This document shows, piece by piece, positions 62,447 to 64,000 of a stretch of DNA of 64,000 nt. The position numbers and the translations under genes are program-made. Each line of letters opens with the position of its first letter. Position 1 is the stretch's first letter. Under the pieces are notes generated by a model. That model was not told where the DNA came from. It worked only from the letters and a program-made list of their open reading frames with translations, and did no database searches. Origin of the DNA: Rhodobacteraceae bacterium Alg231-30 (lineage in GTDB: Bacteria; Pseudomonadota; Alphaproteobacteria; Rhodobacterales; Rhodobacteraceae); contig FREU01000001.1 of the NCBI GenBank assembly GCA_900143615.1, forward strand, positions 892,767 to 956,766, written 5' to 3'.

Positions 62447-63084
62447 GCATGATCCAGTCCATTGGCTATATGCTGCTCAAGAATTCTGGCGGCTTTCTCA
62501 CTGTCCCGTGCGAGAGCCGCTTCAAACATGGCCTGATGCTCGTCGATGGCGGCTTCGCCGCGATTATTGAGCACCAGCATTTGGTAGCGCAGGTATTTGT
62601 CAAACAGGCTGGTATGTAGGTCCAACAGGTTGCGTGAGTTGCACGCGTGAATCAGAGCCTGATGGAATTCCCAGTCATAGCGTTTCCATGTTTCGATGAC
62701 GGTCTGGTCACCCTCCTGCAGGCGTGTCTCCATCAGGTGTAGTTTGTGATGAGCGGCCACCAGATTGCCTTCCCATTCGGTGTCGCCGTTTTCGATGGAT
62801 TGCTTGAGTGCATGGCATTCCAAAAGGATACGCAGATCGGCGATTTCGATGAGATCTTCTTTGGACACCTGGGTCACAAAGAAACCGCGTTGCTCTTCGG
62901 CGGCGACGAATCCTTCGCTGGCGAGACGGTTCAGAGTTTCGCGCAGGGTGGAGACGCTGGCCGCATAACGCTGGCGTAAATCACTGAGCTTGAGCTTAGC
63001 GCCGGGGGCCAGATCCCCATAAATAATGTCGCGCTTGATCTGCTCGTGCGTGGAATAGGCGACTGTTTGCTGCGGCTGGGCCAT
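62431..63084 (-). CDS. GntR-family regulator (FCD domain)
   Basis: The 217-residue regulator has an N-terminal winged helix-turn-helix (STHEQIKRDIIYGDLAPGAK, LKLSDLRQRYAASVSTLRET) and a C-terminal FCD ligand-binding domain (about 80-215, with DWEFHQALIHACNSRNLLDL and the metal-ligand-type His/Asp residues). CsiR-like members control amino-acid or organic-acid catabolism. It diverges from the oxidoreductase gene at 63301 and is convergent with the carnitine operon. The ligand is unknown. Confidence 0.9.
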   Translation of the reverse strand: MAQPQQTVAYSTHEQIKRDIIYGDLAPGAKLKLSDLRQRYAASVSTLRETLNRLASEGFVAAEEQRGFFVTQVSKEDLIEIADLRILLECHALKQSIENGDTEWEGNLVAAHHKLHLMETRLQEGDQTVIETWKRYDWEFHQALIHACNSRNLLDLHTSLFDKYLRYQMLVLNNRGEAAIDEHQAMFEAALARDSEKAARILEQHIANGLDHALAGL

Positions 63085-63300
63085 AGATGGATTTTTGCCT
63101 AAATACTGGAAGTTTGAGCCTTTTTATCATCGCAATGGACAATCCTCAATAACTGAGATTGTATGTAAATCATAAAAATATCATATATTATTGATTTTGT
63201 ATGCGAAGGTATGTAGCGTCCTTCGGAGCGTCACTGAGATGATTCCGCGCTGCCTCAAAAGAGGGGGCGCTCACACGGACCTTTGAGGAGAGAGCACGTA
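63085..63300. promoter_or_regulatory. Divergent regulatory region, GntR and Gfo/Idh genes
   Basis: The 216-base gap is AT-rich at 63140-63200. It holds an imperfect inverted repeat CAATCCTCA/TGAGATTG (63140-63161) and three GTATG repeats (63161-63165, 63199-63203, 63209-63213), candidate GntR half-sites. GAGGAGAGAG lies just before the ATG at 63301. No gene was found. Confidence 0.4.
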
Positions 63301-64000
63301 TGAATCTGTCGACTATGGGACAACAAGCTGCAAGCGGCCGCACAACACTTCGGCTGGTTATTGCCGGTTTGGGATTGGTTGGCAGGCGGCACGCAAAGGT
63401 GATCAACGCAATGGCAGGGGCCGAGCTGGTGGCGATCGTCGATCCCAGCGCAGACGCCAAAGACTATGCCGCACAACACGGCATCGCATTGTTTGACAAT
63501 GTGCCTGACATGCTGGCGCAGATTACACCAGACGGGGTTGTGCTGGCCACGCCAACGCTACTGCACGTTCAACAGGGCTTTGACTGTGTGAATGCCGGTG
63601 TGCCGGTTCTGATTGAAAAGCCGCTGGCAGACAGTGTCGAGAAAGCCGGGCCGCTGGTCGCGGCTGCCGAGGCGGCCGGCGTGCCCATTCTGGTCGGTCA
63701 CCACCGTCGGCACAATCCTCTGATCCGCAAGGCTCACGATTTGATCTCACAAGGTCATATTGGGGATGTGCGGGCCGTGCATTCGACCTGTTGGTTCTAC
63801 AAGCCTGACAGCTATTTTGAAGAAGCCGAATGGCGCAAGCAAAAGGGCGCGGGCCCGATTTCGGTCAATCTGGTGCATGATGTGGACCTGATCCGCCATC
63901 TGTGTGGCGAAGTGATCAGCGTTCAGGCGCAGGCAGCCCCTTCAGTGCGCGGTTTTGACAATGAAGATGTGGGCGCGGCGGTGATGAAATTTGCCAACGG
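63301..64000 (+). CDS. Gfo/Idh/MocA-family oxidoreductase (partial, runs off the right edge)
   Basis: The first 233 residues are visible. The NAD(P)-binding Rossmann loop is VIAGLGLVGRRHAKVINAMA. The usual EKP motif is in VPVLIEKPLADS, and GHHRRHNPLIRKAHDL and NLVHDVDLIRHLCG are typical of the family's second domain. It probably oxidises a sugar, inositol or related polyol. The start has GAGGAGAGAG upstream. The C-terminal part lies outside the window. Confidence 0.9.

Noticed and set aside
1..64000. tRNA, rRNA, CRISPR arrays, insertion sequences or prophage
   Set aside because: No T-loop-like GGTTCGA(A/G)TCC pattern, regularly spaced repeats, transposase or integrase motifs were seen on either strand.

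Overview
The window looks like a chromosomal segment of a Rhodobacterales bacterium (Roseobacter group, Alphaproteobacteria). The evidence is a GcrA cell-cycle regulator, an aerobic (cobG-type) cobalamin cluster with CobE, CobW and a DUF1636 protein, a roseobacter-style GNAT/LuxI autoinducer synthase, a single-domain Hint protein, a carnitine-to-betaine module, and a recurrent intergenic repeat with the core GCCTCCGGCGG..TATTT. I see no tRNA, rRNA, phage, insertion sequence or CRISPR array. Most genes sit in tight operons with ATGA or TGATG stop/start overlaps.

Layout. Bases 1-378 are non-coding, with a cluster of TTTGCAAA motifs. 379-4000: a histidine-rich membrane protein of unknown function, convergent with maeB. 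4199-8744: a nucleoside salvage operon, cdd-deoA-deoB-add-upp. 8822-13885: a secreted SPOR protein, a protein resembling an inactive M48 peptidase, an acyl-CoA synthetase and a Hint protein. 13990-21574 (minus): a fatty-acid or acyl-CoA degradation operon (MerR regulator, acyl-CoA dehydrogenase, small protein, GST, thiolase, FadJ-like enzyme) and a second MerR gene. 21690-29753: two hotdog thioesterases, a MATE exporter, AsmA, a Bcr/CflA-type MFS exporter, TyrA, GcrA and an ABC-2 permease. 29807-34879: a 47-residue protein, gap with three palindromic operator-like sites, a two-subunit molybdenum hydroxylase and an enoyl-CoA hydratase.

35077-39993 is a signalling island: a single-domain response regulator, an Hpt protein, a membrane histidine kinase, an unknown 127-residue protein, a LuxI-type AHL synthase and a response regulator with a degenerate GGDEF-like domain. 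No LuxR is adjacent.

40217-57723 is a near-complete aerobic cobalamin cluster. The minus strand carries DUF1636-cobW-cobN-cobG-cobH-cobI-cobJ under a cobalamin riboswitch, then cobL-cobE-cobM-cobB-cobA-cobF. cobK lies on the plus strand between cobJ and cobL, and its start codon overlaps that of cobL. The plus strand also carries cobO, a small membrane protein, two tandem Lin0512-family paralogues of unknown function, and cobQ. cobS/T, cobC/D, cobP, cobU and cobV are not in the window.

57792-62428 is a carnitine catabolic locus: a CdhR-like regulator diverges from a BKACE-type cleavage enzyme, a small secreted protein, a carnitine dehydrogenase fused to a betainyl-CoA thioesterase, and an SDR. 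A GntR/FCD regulator follows, then a Gfo/Idh/MocA oxidoreductase that runs off the right edge.

Start codons were chosen by Shine-Dalgarno spacing, family length and overlap with the upstream gene. Functional names rest on motif recognition only; no database search was run.
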